A stretch of DNA of 64,000 nucleotides from Forficula auricularia (GCA_024734495.1 JALMQS010000128.1:25336711-25400710); one strand, 5' to 3'. Numbered from the stretch's first letter, positions 22,667 through 35,777 are shown. Notes: generated by a model not told the origin, from the letters alone. Numbers and translations: made by a program.

Positions 22667-23262
22667 AAATAAGTTGATGTGATTATCCACATGTTACCAT
22701 ACACCTGCCTCCGAATATTTCCAAGTGCTTCCAAATATTTCCAAATAATTGCAAATCTTTCCAATTAGGTACTTCCGAATATTTCCAAGTACTTCCAAGT
22801 ATTCCCAAGTACTTACAAATATTTCCAAGTAATTCCAAATATTTCCAAGAACTTCCAAATATTTCCAAGTACTTCCAAATTATTCCAAGTACTTCCAAAT
22901 ATTTCCAATTCCAAGTACTTCCAAATATTTCCAAGTATTTCCAAATATTTCCAAGTAATTCTAAATATTTCCAAGTAATTCTAAATATTTCCAAGTACTT
23001 CCAAATATTTCAAGTAATTCAAAATATTTCCAAGTAATTGCAAATATTTCCAAGAGCTTCCAAATATTTCCAAGTACTTCCAATTATTTCCAAGTAATTC
23101 CAAATATTTCCAAGTCCTTCCAAATATATATACCCAAGTACTTCCAAATATTTCCAAGTACTTACAAAATACTTCCAAAGAGGTGTACACCTACTTCCAA
23201 TCGCGGATCACCCCTCGATTACAATACTTGACCATACCCTGTATGGTAAAGTAAAAATCAAG
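22667..23262. repeat. 20-bp-unit minisatellite inside a repeated element
   Basis: About 23 units of an AAGTACTTCCAAATATTTCC-like 20-mer (two 10-base half units) fill 22702-23186. The left edge has ATGTTACCATACACC and the right edge GGTGTACACCTACTTCCAAT, then CACCCCTCG, then the TTGACCATACCCTGTATGG end of family T. Minus-strand translation gives endless WKYLEIFG-like repeats, which I regard as an artefact of the array. Confidence 0.85.
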
Positions 23263-23939
23263 CTAAATTTATTTATTGTTTTTATTGTTTTTCTAACTAG
23301 TACAGTGAAACAATATAATGAATTTCATTAAAAAACTACCCTTAAAATAAAAAATAAATAATAGTAGGAATTATTAAAAGAAAATTAAATTAAAATTAAA
23401 TTTATTTCTAATTTGATACAAAAAGAAAAACACATTTTTGAGTTCTGAATTCATTAACTTTGTTAAATTTTAGAGTATTGAATTTTAACATACGAAATTT
23501 AAATAACTTTTTCATGGATATCCTATTTCTATAAAATTTGATTGTTCCGAAGCCCGCCTTCGATAACTCAGAATATTCAATTCGATTTTTTTATTTCAAA
23601 CTAGATTGACAAGATAATCAGTCAATTTGATGGTGAATAATAGAATTTTATTATAATGTTGCTATATTAGAGGTTAATCTAATCTAAGTAACCAATTTTA
23701 TTTGAACAGATTATCCTCTATAATTTAGAATAGATTATAGATCAATTTTTATTTTACCATATATAGTAAAGAGAAAGGATTGTAATCCTTCAGAGATTTT
23801 TCTTAGATATTTACAAATCTATTTTAGCTCAAAAACTAATGTAATCATCAACGCAGAAACATATCTATATATAAAAAAATCGACCCTAGGGTTAAGCCAA
23901 TTACCCGGAAAGCAAGTTTGGCTTTTGGATCCGACTTTT

Positions 23940-26480
23940 GAGGCAGTTATGTCCAAAATAAACAAAAAATTCGAAAAACGATGATTGTATTTAACTCTCT
24001 TAATATAAGGGAATAATTTTAAATACAAAAAGGACTTAAAAATATAGAAAGGGGTTAATTTTAAATTTTTTCAAAACAGAAAAATGGTTATATATCTTAA
24101 CCCCTTAGATATATATGGTAACAAAAACTAACTCTTTTATCCACGTATATATATAAAATTATTTTAAGGCTATTTCGAAGTTGCTAGCATTTTTATTTTT
24201 CGAGATTTTAAGCTATTTAAAGGTATACGTTCATACATACAAGCATTTTTGCCCTCCTGTAGGACCAATACGTGAAAAAATTTGAAAATTTTGATTACTA
24301 ATTGTAGACCTATTGCAGTACTTTATCGTGTATCATTTTTTTGTCCTGAGAATAGCATAAAATTTGAATATTGCAATATTTTGAAAAGAAGTAAAAGTGA
24401 TTATAGTACTATTTTTGGGAAAGTAAAAGAGCCAAAAAAAAGTATCTGAATGAAGTAGTATTAGAAAAAAGGTGACTCCAATATTAGTCAAAACAAAAAA
24501 TAAAGATAATCTGCAACGGATCGTTGCTAAACTTTATCCAAATTCATTTGAAATATTAATATGTTCTAGAGTAAAGTACTTTAAAATATAATTTTACTAA
24601 AAACTTTATTTAACCTTTTTTGTGGTTCCCAAGGTACTTAATTAGGATATTAAATTTCATCAAAATTGGTTAAGTCATTTTCAAGATATTTAGAAAAAAC
24701 TAAAAAGTACTGAAATAAAGTACTAATGTTTGTGGACCGATATGTACCAAAAACTAATCAGCGCTTCATTTTGTTAAAATACTGGTAGGTTTTCAATTTC
24801 AATTCATTCGGTGCAACGGTGTGGAAAAATTCGTGGACGAAAAAAACGATAACACACACACATACCATACATCCATCCATCCATCCATCCATCCGCACGC
24901 ACTTACAAAAAAAATGACACTTTTTGGCCTCTCGGCGAGATCCCAGGTAATTTTTGGCAAAACCGTCACGTGCTAAAATTCAATCTCATTGAATACTTCA
25001 ATTTGTGACCTTAATTGAGTCCATGGGTTCCGTAGTCTTTACCTGAGGACCCTTTGAAGTCGTGCTTGCCGCGAGAGCGATTCCAATACTTTCTCCCATG
25101 CTTCGCATTGGATAAAGTAATAATAATAATAATTGACATGTTCTGATGTGGCCATCCACTTGACTTTACCATACACTTCTGGTTGAGTTTGGTACAAGGG
25201 CCTAGATTTTAATTTTTTGATCCTACAACCCCCCCCCCATTTCGGGGTTGCAGTTTTTGCATTTTAGTCTTCTGATAGCCCACTGATTATGTATACAAAA
25301 TTTAGTTGAATTTGGTCCAAAAGCCTAGATTTTCATTTTTTGACCCCCCCCCTATTCTGGGAGGTTTGTTTTTGCATTTTATGTGTTCTGGGGGCCCACT
25401 GATTATGTATACAAAATATGGTTGAATTCGCTCAAAAGATTTTTATTTTTGACCCCCCCCCCCGCTAATTTTGGCACAATAAAAAAAATATTTTCCTTAT
25501 TATAGGTTCATTTTATAGTATATTTCATTTTTCTTGTTTTTTTTTAATAGTTTGAAAATATTATAGTTTTAAATTTTAATCCCCCTCCCCCTTCGATTTG
25601 CATCAAAATCTAACCAGCTCTTAATCTCAATGCACCAAAACTACCTGTGAAATTTGGTTTTGAAATTCATACTAGATTTTGAGCTAGCTCGTACATAAAA
25701 TTTGGTAACGCGCAGTCTAACAGTATAACAGACTAACAGACATTTTGACAAAACAGTTATTATCTCGAAAAATATAATTTTTAAGATGTTCACTTATTAG
25801 AGCTTTTTTGTAGACCGAAATTCTATGGTTTCGCCCAATTTTTTTTTCTCAAAATAGTTTCAGCCGTTTTTGAGATATTTCAAAAAAAAAAAAAGAAACA
25901 AAAAAAACCCACTTTTTTCATGCACGATTACAATACTTGTATGGTAAAGTAAAAAAATCGAAAAACGATTGCATTTAACTCTCTTAATATAGGAAAATAA
26001 TTTTAAATAAAAAAAGAACTACTTATATCTGACATTTCAGCCACTTTCATAGAAGGGGTTTTCGAGAAAATTTTCAATTTTTTCAAAACAGAAAAATGAT
26101 GATATCTCTTAATATATATGGTAACAAAAACTGACTCTTTTAACCACCTAAATATAGAATTATTTTACAACTATTTCGAAGTTTCTAGCATTTTTATTTA
26201 TCGAGATTTTAAGCTATACATACATGCATTTTTGCCCTCATGAAGGGTCAATCGTGAAAAAATTTGAAAATTTTTTAACAGTACTTCACGGCGTATCATT
26301 TTTTTTATCCTGAGACTAGCATACAATTTGGATATCATTTTGAAAAGAAGCAAACTTGATTATAGTACTTTCCTGTATAAAATTTTTAATTTTATTTTTC
26401 GGGAAAGTAAAAGAACCAAAAAGAGTTTCCGAATTAAGTAGTATTAGAAAAAAGGGGACTCCAATATTATTCAAAATCAA
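23940..26480. repeat. Long direct repeat pair flanking family T copy
   Basis: The sequence 23975-24480 recurs at 25965-26475 (CTCTCTTAATATA, TTTTCAAAACAGAAAAATG, TTCGAAGTT(G/T)CTAGCATTTT, GTAGTATTAGAAAAAAGG). Between them are a tetranucleotide (CATC)n at about 24870-24895, an unrecognised stretch 24900-25120 and the family T copy. Confidence 0.7.
25125..25960. repeat. Family T repeat (GATGTGGCCA...GTATGGTAAAGT), copy
   Basis: Starts GACATGTTCTGATGTGGCCA, then ACTTTACCATACA; ends with TACAATACTTGTATGGTAAAG. The interior has about 120-bp sub-repeats (TTTTTGACCCCCCC, ACAAAATTTGGTTGA). Other copies: 32376-33220 (inverted), 37150-37848, 57490-58322, and ends around 22667-23262. Confidence 0.75.
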
Positions 26481-27256
26481 AAAAAAGTTCTTATGGTTTC
26501 ACTAGTCACAAAATCAACTAGGGCCATAAAAAAACATTTGGGTTCTGTAAAATCTGAAAAAATCACGACATCAATAAATACGATATTTCTATTAATACCA
26601 TAAATATACCGATTTTTTTTGTATTTCACAGAAAATCATACTGTAAAAAATAACCACGGGGTAAGCATATAAAATCGAAAAATCTTAATAGATATTTTTA
26701 AGAACGATTTGCTATGTAACAATTTTAGTCAACGATAGTGAAATTGATTTATAAAACATAAAAAACTAGTAATTTATTAAGCTTAAGAACTTTGAAGATT
26801 TATTTAACAACCTAGATAAGCCTGTTGGTAATTTTAAATCCATGCGTAGGACGGGCATATAAACATAATAAACATTTTTTTAACAACAATACCTAAATGT
26901 CCGGATAATCTTTGTTGAAAAGAAAGTTTCGTCGAATCATTTTCAGATTTAGATAGATACTTCCTTAGTTCTTTCTCTCTTTCTAATGGTACTAATAGTA
27001 TTTCAAAAGCACAATGACCTTAGAACCAACCGCAAAAAGAAATAAATTACTAGTAGTAGTAGAGCACATTTCGAATCCATTTTGTTAATTTATTATTTAA
27101 TTTCAATATCCCATTTTGAACCGAATTCATCCAGTTATTATATTTGAGATAATCATTTAAGTGTTAATAATAATAAAAGTATTTTATAAATATCTGAAAT
27201 AAAAATTATAATACAGGGTGTTTACAAAAGAATATAGCAGTTTGAATGCGTTATAA

Positions 27257-27994
27257 CAGAGCTGTCCAACTCGTGGCCCGCGGACCGCATGGGGCCCAGC
27301 ACTGCAATGAGTGTGGCCCAACATAAAATCATAAACTTCCTTAAAACATTGAGATTTATATGTAGAGATATATTTATTCCCTTTTTCGAAAAATGAATGT
27401 ACATTATTTTTACAATACGTGAAGTTTTTTCTAAGAATGAAATTCACTAAAAGCAAAATTATAAGCTCAAGATAAAAAAATAATGAATTTTCGAATATTT
27501 AAAAATTATCCTTCTTCTCATATTTTCATTTTCTAAAATATTTATTATTTCAGTATTATATGATACGACACTAACCAAGTCTATAATTATCATTCTAGTA
27601 CAAGGAGACAAGGAATTGGGGTTTTCTAGAACAATCACAATTAATTGATAATTTCTCTCCCTGGACTAAAAGTTGTCAGGATCTGTCTTTTAGATCTTTG
27701 CACGTTCTTACATGTCAATAGTTAATGGATAGTCAGGGATTATTATATCCGTGTCCCTTTTAAAAAATAAACAAGGAATTGGTGTTTTCTAGAACAATCA
27801 CAATTAATTGATAATTTCTCTCCCTGGACTAAAACTTATCAGGACTTGTCTTTTAGATCTTTGCACGTTCTTACATGTCAATAGATAATGGATAGTCAGG
27901 GTATTCCAAATAAGATATAGGTAATGTATTTGTATTATACATCAGAATTTAGCATAGACTCGCGTTTGAGTGCAACCCCGGGTTGACGAACACT
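27257..27994. mobile_element. hAT-like remnant
   Basis: The left end CAGAGCTGTCCAACTCGTGG and right end TTGACGAACACTG resemble CAG-type hAT ends with GGCCCGCGG wording. No clean target duplication. An internal direct duplication (27606-27737 and 27771-27902) shares TTTTCTAGAACAATCACAAT. Confidence 0.5.
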
Positions 27995-28382
27995 GATGTA
28001 AACTAAACTGAATGTCTAAATTATATGAGCTTTTTATTTATAAAATAAAACTTTTGTTTAAAAATTATCGAGAGTGTATTTTAATATATTTACTAGAGAG
28101 GTGATATCTTTTAATGAAATAATGTTAAAAAGTTTTATTTTGTCTTACGATTTTGAAATTCGAATTTTTAATGAACCTTAGACTCTTCGAGAGTATTTAT
28201 GGCCTAAAAGTAGCCCACATTTCAAATTTAAATTTCTTAGTCCTATTTGTTTCATAGAAATCATGATGACTAATTCTCTCAGTGTATTTAAATTAAATGA
28301 TATATGATATATATGGCATAGTAAAAATGTAGTTCCAGAGCTTCTTTTCCCACATAATGAGAAAAAGTTTTTCTTGTTGTAG

Positions 28383-28604
28383 GTGCCAGTTTGTGAATGT
28401 GAGCACGGAACCTGTGGTCCTCAATGTGATCAATGTTGTCCATTATTTAATCAAGAGTTGTGGCGTGCATCGATCCCATGCCAAGCTTGTCAATGCTTTG
28501 GCAGAGCCGAATCCTGTCATTTCGATAAAGAGACAGCCAAACATCAGCTCTCTCTAGATATAACTGGACAAAGACGTGGCGGAGGTGTCTGCGAAAATTG
28601 TACT
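28383..28604 (+). CDS. wb: Laminin alpha exon: LE1 and LE2 region
   Basis: AG at 28381-28382 precedes the exon and GTAAGT at 28605 follows. It has 74 codons, phase 0. CECEHGTCGPQCDQCCP is the unmistakable second half of LE1, with its double cysteine. CQACQCFGRAESC opens LE2, and GGGVCENC matches the conserved GGGVC-NC of alpha chains. Translation in this frame runs on into the intron without an immediate stop, so the end is set by the consensus donor and by phase match to the next exon. Confidence 0.95.
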
Positions 28605-28755
28605 GTAAGTATTGGTTTTTATCATTTACTTTATTTAAATTGTTATTTTCTCTATTTATTTGTTTATTTGAAGGATTCATCTACTCTTCTATGTTATTTA
28701 GATTTTGAGATCAACAGCATTTACAGTTTAGCGATGCAAGTTTCCCATTTAAATA

Positions 28756-29105
28756 ACATGGGGGTTTTTGGCATTAAAATATCAATTTTTTATTCCGGCC
28801 AAAGTAATGGTTCAAAAAATTTGAAACTCTGTAGACTTTATCCTTATAATAGTAGCTATCCCTCAGAATTTTTACAGATTTTTTTAGATATTATAATTTT
28901 GGAGTTAGAGCTAGATAAATTACTGCTATATCTTAGTGTTACTATAAGTTATAGACTCGAAAATTATAATAGCTAAAAATCTGTAAAAATTCTGAGGGAT
29001 AGCTACTATTATAAGGATAAAGTCTACAGAGTTTCTAATTTTTTGAACCATTTCTTTGGCCGGAATAAAAAATTGATCTTTCAATGGCAAAAACCCCATG
29101 TTATT
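28756..29105. repeat. Foldback element F2, shortened copy
   Basis: The arms share AATAACATGGGG(G)TTTTTGGCATT and GGCCGGAATAAAAAATTGAT in opposite orientation around a centre near 28930. It begins about 150 bp after a laminin exon. Confidence 0.78.
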
Positions 29106-30369
29106 TAGATGAGAAACTTACATCACTGGGGGCACAGGTCATAAGTAGAGATCGGATTTTTATGCAGTAAAAACTGGCAAAATATGCCATAAAATATGCA
29201 GTTAGAAATGCTAAAATATGCAAGTAATATGCAGTATACGTTGAAATATGCAAAAATATACAGTAAAAGATTGCCAAATAAATTTTTTTATGCACTAAAA
29301 AAAATAAAATTGAAGACAAAAAGACTATAATTATATTTGAGCGAGAGAGTGCTATGAAAGAAATAAAATGAAAAGTAAGCTACAGACACTAAGTGTCAAA
29401 TATGTACATTTATTTAGTAAAAAATTGCACAAAATTCTCATTATATTTAATATATTCAAAAATCTTTAAACTCAAAGAAATAATAGGTGCACTTGAATAA
29501 AATCAACATAATAAATTTATAACTTTTAAGGAGTTCGGTGTTGGTTCTAGGTGAAACATTTTAATATACTAATAAAACTTGAGTAAGATACGAGGTAGGG
29601 GTAATATACGGGTGGGGGTAGTTTTATTTAACAGAAAGCAATTGCTTTTATTTTTTTCATATTAACCATCTCTTCCTATTGACTGACGCAGGTACAAATA
29701 ATAAACTAAAAGCAAAATTTGACCGGTCATAATCTGATTGGTCCCTACACTAATTTACACACACTTCCACACAGATACAAACACGAACATTCAATGGCCA
29801 AAATGGGTTATAGTTCCCGAAGGCCATTAAAAAAAAGTTATAATTAAGAAATGATCTCAAAAATAATTAAAATTTGATTGTAATGTGAATAATGTATGGT
29901 ATGTTTATAAGTTTTTTTTTAATTTCTTCAGAATATTATGTCTACGGTCACTTAAAATTGATTTATACAATGAAAAAGAGTGGTCCAGATCCACAGACAT
30001 AATGGGGGCGAATTTGAAGGAACTTAAAACCCCCACTTTTATTTTGAAAGAAAAAGATTGGAAACTTTTCGGCATTTTCGAGTAGAGTATAGGATCTAGT
30101 TAAGTCAGAAGTACACCTGAATAATAAGAAAAATAAGATTGTTGTTTTTTAGCTATGTTTACATACTTTGTACTCCGCCCAACACTACACTCTTGTCGTT
30201 GTTCGTTGAGGCTTATTTTTGTTTTCTTCGGATTTAAATTAGTGTTCTTCCGTTTTTTTTCTTTTTTCAGAAAATTTACTTTTAAAACCTCTGTATTTGG
30301 CGCAAAATATGCAATTTTATGCATATTACTCAAATATGCAAAAATATGCAGTATAAATACACAATTGGA

Positions 30370-30560
30370 TGTTGATGAAAGCAGTCCACGGTGGTTGTAA
30401 AAAAAATAAGACTATAGAGGTTTTATTATTTTACATTTATTTGTTAAACCGACGTTTCGGAGATTTATTCTCTCCTTCTTCAGGGTAACAAAAAGTCAAT
30501 GAAAGTAGTTCAAAACATAATTACTTTCTGTCTCCTTTGACAATGCCAAAAAAACATTAT
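30370..30560. repeat. Half of the foldback element at 49717-50140
   Basis: Shares GATGTTGATGAAAGCAGTCC, TTTGTTAAACCGACGTTTCG and TTTGACAATGCCAAA with the left arm of the complete copy. The minus-strand core CTGAAGA...GAAA is at 30483-30455. Confidence 0.72.
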
Positions 30561-31680
30561 AAAATTTTTTTTTCAATCTCGAATAGAAAATAAAGTAACA
30601 AGCAGTATAAATAGAAAATAAAGTAACAAGCAGTATAAAAACTAACCCACAGTATCTTAGATGCATGATTCGGATAGATAATTGATCCCCTGGGTCGTAT
30701 GTGGCGGCAAACATAATATGCAATTGCAAAGGAATCCGGTCTCTAGTTATAAGTAAGATAGAGACTTTAAACTTGGAGGATATTCTTTTTTATTTACAAA
30801 TGAGCCTTGTCCGCGTAAAAATTCGAAAATAAGGACCACCCTAATATTTATATATAATTTATTGATTTAGCAAATTTGAATTAGCCACTTAAGTTATTCA
30901 CTAATATTTAAGGCATAATTATGGATGAAGGTAAGGGAAAGTTGTGTGATGTCTCACACCAGATTTCTTAACCCTCCCCCCTAATTTCTCTTGCATGCCT
31001 CTCTTTCTTTCCTTCTTAGTATTTATGTGATGACAAGGATTATTATTTTTAGGAATGTTTATTATTTTTTGTCTGCAGTAAAGGGAAAATGTTTATTTTT
31101 ATTTACCTTTTAAATTGAGTGAAAATATGGCATTGACATCTCATATTTGACATCTATTTAGCTTTTTAATAACAAAACATTATTACTTAACGTTGTATTT
31201 CTTATTTTCCTTATTAATATTAGTGATAATTTATCATACATAGATAGCTGGGGAAGTAGGCAAGTATTATTGTAATAATTTTTATAGATTGTTTTTAAAC
31301 ATATTACCAGTCAAAAAAACTTTTTTTTTCGAAATTTGTATACTTACCGGTGGTCAAATTTTTCAAATATATTAACTATTTTTATGACAGTGGTGACTGT
31401 GTACTTTGTTGGCCAGGGTCAGTAAACTTTTTTAGCTATTATCCGAATATATATTTGATATCGCCGATATTACTCCCTCGTTTCAAAATGGAGAAAATTA
31501 AAGACCATTAAAATTCAAAATTGTTTATTTAATTAATTTGTAGGGGGAATATTTACAGTAAAAAATATGGAAAATATAAATTATAAACCTATGATAAAAT
31601 GAAATAAAAAAGTAGATAATAGAAGAAATTAATAAAATTCTAATTATTATAGAACAAAATAATATATTTTAAATTGAATG

Positions 31681-31852
31681 AGACAATAAAAGAGTGTGTC
31701 TTCTGCTGGACTTATAAATTTTTAATTTAATTATAACGAGACTATAGTTTCGAGACCTTTGACAACGTCATCAGTCTATTACAATTGATTCACAATAATT
31801 CCTATTATTACAAATTTATAATTCCAGCAGAAGACACACTCTTTTATTGTCT
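31681..31852. repeat. Foldback element (AGACAATAAAAGAG ends)
   Basis: Ends GAGACAATAAAAGAGTGTGT and ACACACTCTTTTATTGTCTC are inverted. It is the same family as 44888-45345. CTGATGA...GAAA lies on the minus strand (31774-31748), but the intervening stem is weak. Confidence 0.7.
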
Positions 31853-32375
31853 CCTCCAATTTATAAAAATTCTGCTACTCTCGGCAAAAAGAATCTTTCA
31901 ATTTAATATATTTTAACTTCAGATTTTGAAGAAATGACGTTGTTTCATTTTTTATATAATAATATTAAAACTAGGGCTTTTTAGATGTGAGATAAAATTG
32001 AGTACCTACCATCTTCGGGCTTCATTCGATTTATTCGCGATTTTTATTTTTTTATTTTATATATTTATGTTTTTTTTTTTTTAAAGATATTTCTATAAAC
32101 ACAAATACGATATAGGATATAGCCCTCTTTACTTCCAACATTTTCACTTTTACTATTTACTAATGGTGTATGGGGTTATGTGGTATTGTTTTCCTCCTCA
32201 TTATGACCAAATTCTATGAAATAGTTAAGCATTAAAATGTTATGACAAATTATCTTATTAAATTACTTGAATCTAAATTATATTTTTTTAATATGAGTTT
32301 AAGACTTGTAGTTGGCTCTGCATTTCTTGATATTTATTCCCTTTTTGATACGAACAACGCTTTGTATGAATATAT

Positions 32376-33220
32376 TTTTACTTTACCATACAGGGTATGG
32401 TCAAGTATTGTGATCGTGCATTAAAATTTTTTTTTCCTGCTTCGTTTCTTCAAAATATCGAAAAAAGGCTCATACTATGTTGATAAAAAAAAATTGAGGG
32501 AAACCAGAGCGTTTTGTTTAAAAAGAAGATCTTATACAGTCATCATCAAAAATTTATAATTTACGAGATATTAATTAGTTTGTAAAAATGTTTGTTAGTA
32601 TGTGCATGCTCTAGCTCAAAAACCACTAATTTTTTATTAAGAGCTGATTGGATATTGGTCGCAATCGATTTCAAAATTAAGGTTAGGAGGGGGGGGGGGG
32701 GTTAAAAAAGTAAAATTATTAAATCTTCAAACTATAAAGAAAAATAAACAAGAAATTTATGGAGTCAATATCGAAAAATTATATTTTACGAGATATTAAT
32801 TAGGTAGTTTGTAAACGTTAGTACACGTTACCAAATTGATTTTAATATAAAAGGCTCATATAATAAAAAATAGACTCATTATTTCTTTCGGAGACCGAAA
32901 TCTGGGGGTGTTAAAAAAGCATTATCAAAAAAAAGTCCTAGACACTTTGATCGATTTGTTTGAAATTTCTTATATGAACCCAATATGAACTTATAAAAAT
33001 AACTCACTATGTGAAATTGATAGGGACCCGAAAGAGGGATGCAGATTCAAAAATAATTTAAAATAATAAAATTTTCAATCTAAAAAAAGTAAGTTAGTTG
33101 AAATTTACTTTAAAAGGGCCCTATTATTATAAAAAAGGAGTGATTATTTGTTTAGGTGAGCAAAATTATAAAAATAAGAGAGGGACCAAGTGTATGGTAA
33201 AGTTATATGAATGGCCACAT
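32376..33220. repeat. Family T repeat, inverted copy
   Basis: Begins ACTTTACCATACAGGGTATG and ends GTATGGTAAAGT followed by a degenerate GAATGGCCACAT. G12-G13 run at about 32688-32701. Confidence 0.72.
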
Positions 33221-33567
33221 ATGTTAATTTTTTAGTTTTATTGCAAATTGTGAGAGAGTGTGTGTGCGCTATCCAACAATTCAATACACCTGCTGCTGGA
33301 GAGAGTTTTCACTTTTTTCCTTCAATTTTGAATGTGAGTTCCATTCCCGAGGGGGGCTTCTGTCATGTTATTAAACTAATCTAATAAGATCGTTGATAAT
33401 CTTTATAAATCCATTTAAATCGTTTGTGTGCTTGGCTAACCTTGCATAGAATTATTTTGAAAAAACGTACATTTTTTCGTAATTCAAAAAAAAAAATTCA
33501 TTTTTTCCTCTAATTGCTTAAAAATGATTTGATATAAGATTATTATAATCACACACAATAAAACTAT

Positions 33568-34480
33568 ATAGGGGAGTGGTGCCATGAAAGGGACACGTAT
33601 TGAAAGGGACAATTCAAATAACTCGAAACGACATTATTTTTGTTCTGTAGCAACCCAAAAGTACATACATTGATATCTTATTTCACACTCCTATAATTTC
33701 AAGGATGTTGGTGAAGTGCATGTGTTTGTAATCGTATACCAAATCATTTTTTAGAAACGTTTTTTTCTAGTACTGTAAATTGTTAATTAAACAGTTTAGC
33801 GTTGTTTATAATTGGTGATCTACATGCAGATACGAGAAAAAAAGATCAGTAAACTTTTATTTAGAATTCTAGATTTTGTGGTCATGTTTTTAATTTGTGT
33901 TTGATAGTCATGAAAGGAACACAACAAACGGGTATGAAAGGGATGTCCATTTCATAAAAAATTGTTATTGTTACTTTTTATCATAAAGAAAAAATAATTA
34001 TTTTATAACATAAATATTACTATTAAAAGAACTATGATTGTTTTATTTTTTAATTATATGAAGGTAAATGTTTATTCCCATGTTAATGATCTTTTAAGAT
34101 GAGAAATTTAAGACCAATATGCTATTAATTACTTTCAAAGATGTGATTTTAAACTAAAGATAGTTAATTATACACGTGCTTCCTAATATTTAGTATGTGT
34201 GTAGCAAAGTTTACGTGATTTCCTTATCTTAACGCGCTGTTCCTTTAATAAATGATCGTGTCCTTTCAATACAACTCATTTTTGAAAGGGACAAAATACA
34301 TTTTTTTTTAAATGCGAAAATATAGTACTAAGAATAATTGAATGTGTTTTATTGTATTTTATTTCGATACCCAATAAATTGAACTTTTTAATTCTATATT
34401 TACCTCTTTAAAATGTTATATTATTTATTTGCTAGAGTCTCCAAAGCAAAAATGTCCCTTTCATGCCACATCTCCCCTAT
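33568..34480. mobile_element. 913-bp element with GGGGAG inverted ends
   Basis: The left end ATAGGGGAGTGGTGCCATGA with AAGGGAC and the right end GTCCCTTTCATGCCACATCT with CCCCTAT form a ~28-bp terminal inverted repeat. GAAAGGGAC words recur inside. No coding region. Superfamily unclear. Confidence 0.75.
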
Positions 34481-35036
34481 TAAGATTTCGAAATACAATT
34501 TTATAAATCTTGATTCGCTGATTATGAAAATAAATTTTTTGACTTTCCCTTTTTTTTAAGTGAAACGTATTTTCCCTTTAGATTATCTAATTGCTGCTAT
34601 GTGATTTTATATTTTTAGATGTTGTCTTAAAATAAGAATAATAAATATAAAAGCAATGGCTTGTAGTCAGTAGCCGGCCGCGACAGTAGATGTGGATGAC
34701 CAGAAGATGTCTGCCCTTAAATGGGTAAAGAATCCGGCAGACAAACATAAACACTCTGCCAGTGAGCACGAAAGAGAGAGCAGAGAGTTTCCCACATTCG
34801 CCCGTCTTTGTTTTTTCTCTTCTCTTTCGTTTTTAAGTCCATTTATAGAGAACAAAGGAGTCTTAAAACAACCCAAAAAAAAAAACAACACACACACACA
34901 AATATATACCTATATATACCTACAACCAAAATAAGCCTGAAATATTCTATATGCGAAAAAATAGAAAAATTTAAATTATCTTGGTTCAGGTCCATGATTA
35001 GAAATCAATATGAATCATGGGATAAAGGACTAAACC

Positions 35037-35110
35037 AGGCTTGTCCAACCCATGACTCGCGGGCCGTATGCGGCCCAAGACGGCTATCAATGTGATCCGT
35101 CAAAAAATTG
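35037..35110. mobile_element. hAT terminal fragment
   Basis: CAGGCTTGTCCAACCCATGA followed by CGCGGGCCGTATGCGGCCCA is a widespread hAT left-end pattern. No right end found. Confidence 0.5.
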
Positions 35111-35321
35111 CAAACTTTTTAAACTTTATGAGATTGCGACTAAAAATAGATACTATTTAAAATATGTTTAATTTTTTGAAAATTAAAATTTTGGGGGGCG
35201 CTGGAATAATTAATTGTTTAATTAATGAATCAAGGCCTACGCTGCGAAAAATGAACGAGAAGAGGATTAAAAAACGAAATTCCATAATTCATATAGACAA
35301 AAGGTATTAGTTTGAGTTCGG

Positions 35322-35416
35322 GGATCAGTAGCTTAGTGGATATAGGAGGTAAACCTCTTATGACAAAGCATTGCAGTACATATGCAAAGATCCCGGGTTC
35401 GAGCCCCGGCTGATCC
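35322..35416 (+). tRNA. tRNA-like gene with expanded D-loop, copy 1
   Basis: Acceptor arms GGATCAG and CTGATCC pair perfectly (7 bp). D-stem GCTT/AAGC, anticodon stem TTGCA/TGCAA with loop GTACATA, variable region AGATC and T-arm CCGGG-TTCGAGC-CCCGG are all present, with a TTTT terminator directly after. Box A TAGCTTAGTGG and box B GGTTCGAGCCC fit the Pol III promoter. By position the anticodon would be ACA, which reads a Cys codon, but with an unusual A34. The D-loop is about 31 nt and holds a GAGG/CCTC hairpin, where 8-11 nt is normal. It may be a tRNA-derived SINE head. Confidence 0.55.
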
Positions 35417-35682
35417 TTTTGTCTGTAATAAAAATAATCTTTTCTTCGTTCCCTAAATTTGAATTTGTTATTAATTGTCTTTACACGGCCTCGTTGTGGT
35501 CGCGCCCCGGGTGAAGAGAAAATTATTTTCGATCTTTGGGGTCTGCGATCGATTGGGAGGCGCTGGAATAATTAATTGTTTAATTAATGAATCAAGGCCT
35601 ACGCTGCGAAAAATGAACGAGGAGAGGATTAAAAAAGAAATTCCATAATTCATATAGACAAAAGGTATTAGTTTGAGTTCGG

Positions 35683-35777
35683 GGATCAGTAGCTTAGTGG
35701 ATATAGGAGGTAAACCTCTTATGACAAAGCATTGCAGTACATATGCAAAGATCCCGGGTTCGAGCCCCGGCTGATCC
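35683..35777 (+). tRNA. tRNA-like gene with expanded D-loop, copy 2
   Basis: Identical in sequence to the copy 361 bp upstream, including the long D-loop and the downstream TTTT. Perfect identity over 95 nt means either a recent duplication or selection; the flanking copies also differ little, favouring recency. Confidence 0.55.

Larger units (their letters stand above)
4891..28382. other. Laminin intron 2, 23.5 kb, hosting a nested antisense gene
   Basis: The flanking exons join in frame and in order within LE1 (HCKLGDRQK then VPVCECEHGTCG), so nothing of the laminin is missing between them. The intron contains the complete minus-strand ionotropic receptor gene (9043-21814) and a dense set of mobile elements, listed separately. 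Stretches with no recognised feature include about 6700-7630, 11900-12470, 20910-21650, 23217-23930 and 26480-27250. Confidence 0.88.

Noticed and set aside
22702..23186. CRISPR-like array of short repeats
   Set aside because: Units are directly adjacent with no unique spacers and the DNA is eukaryotic; it is a minisatellite.
22683..23190. Two minus-strand open frames full of WKYLEIFG-like repeats
   Set aside because: They are translations of a 20-bp tandem repeat that happens to lack stops; no start context, splice signals or similarity.
28605..28976. Extension of the LE2 exon frame for another 120 residues
   Set aside because: A consensus GTAAGT donor is present and the next exon continues LE2 exactly; the extension is intron and foldback sequence.
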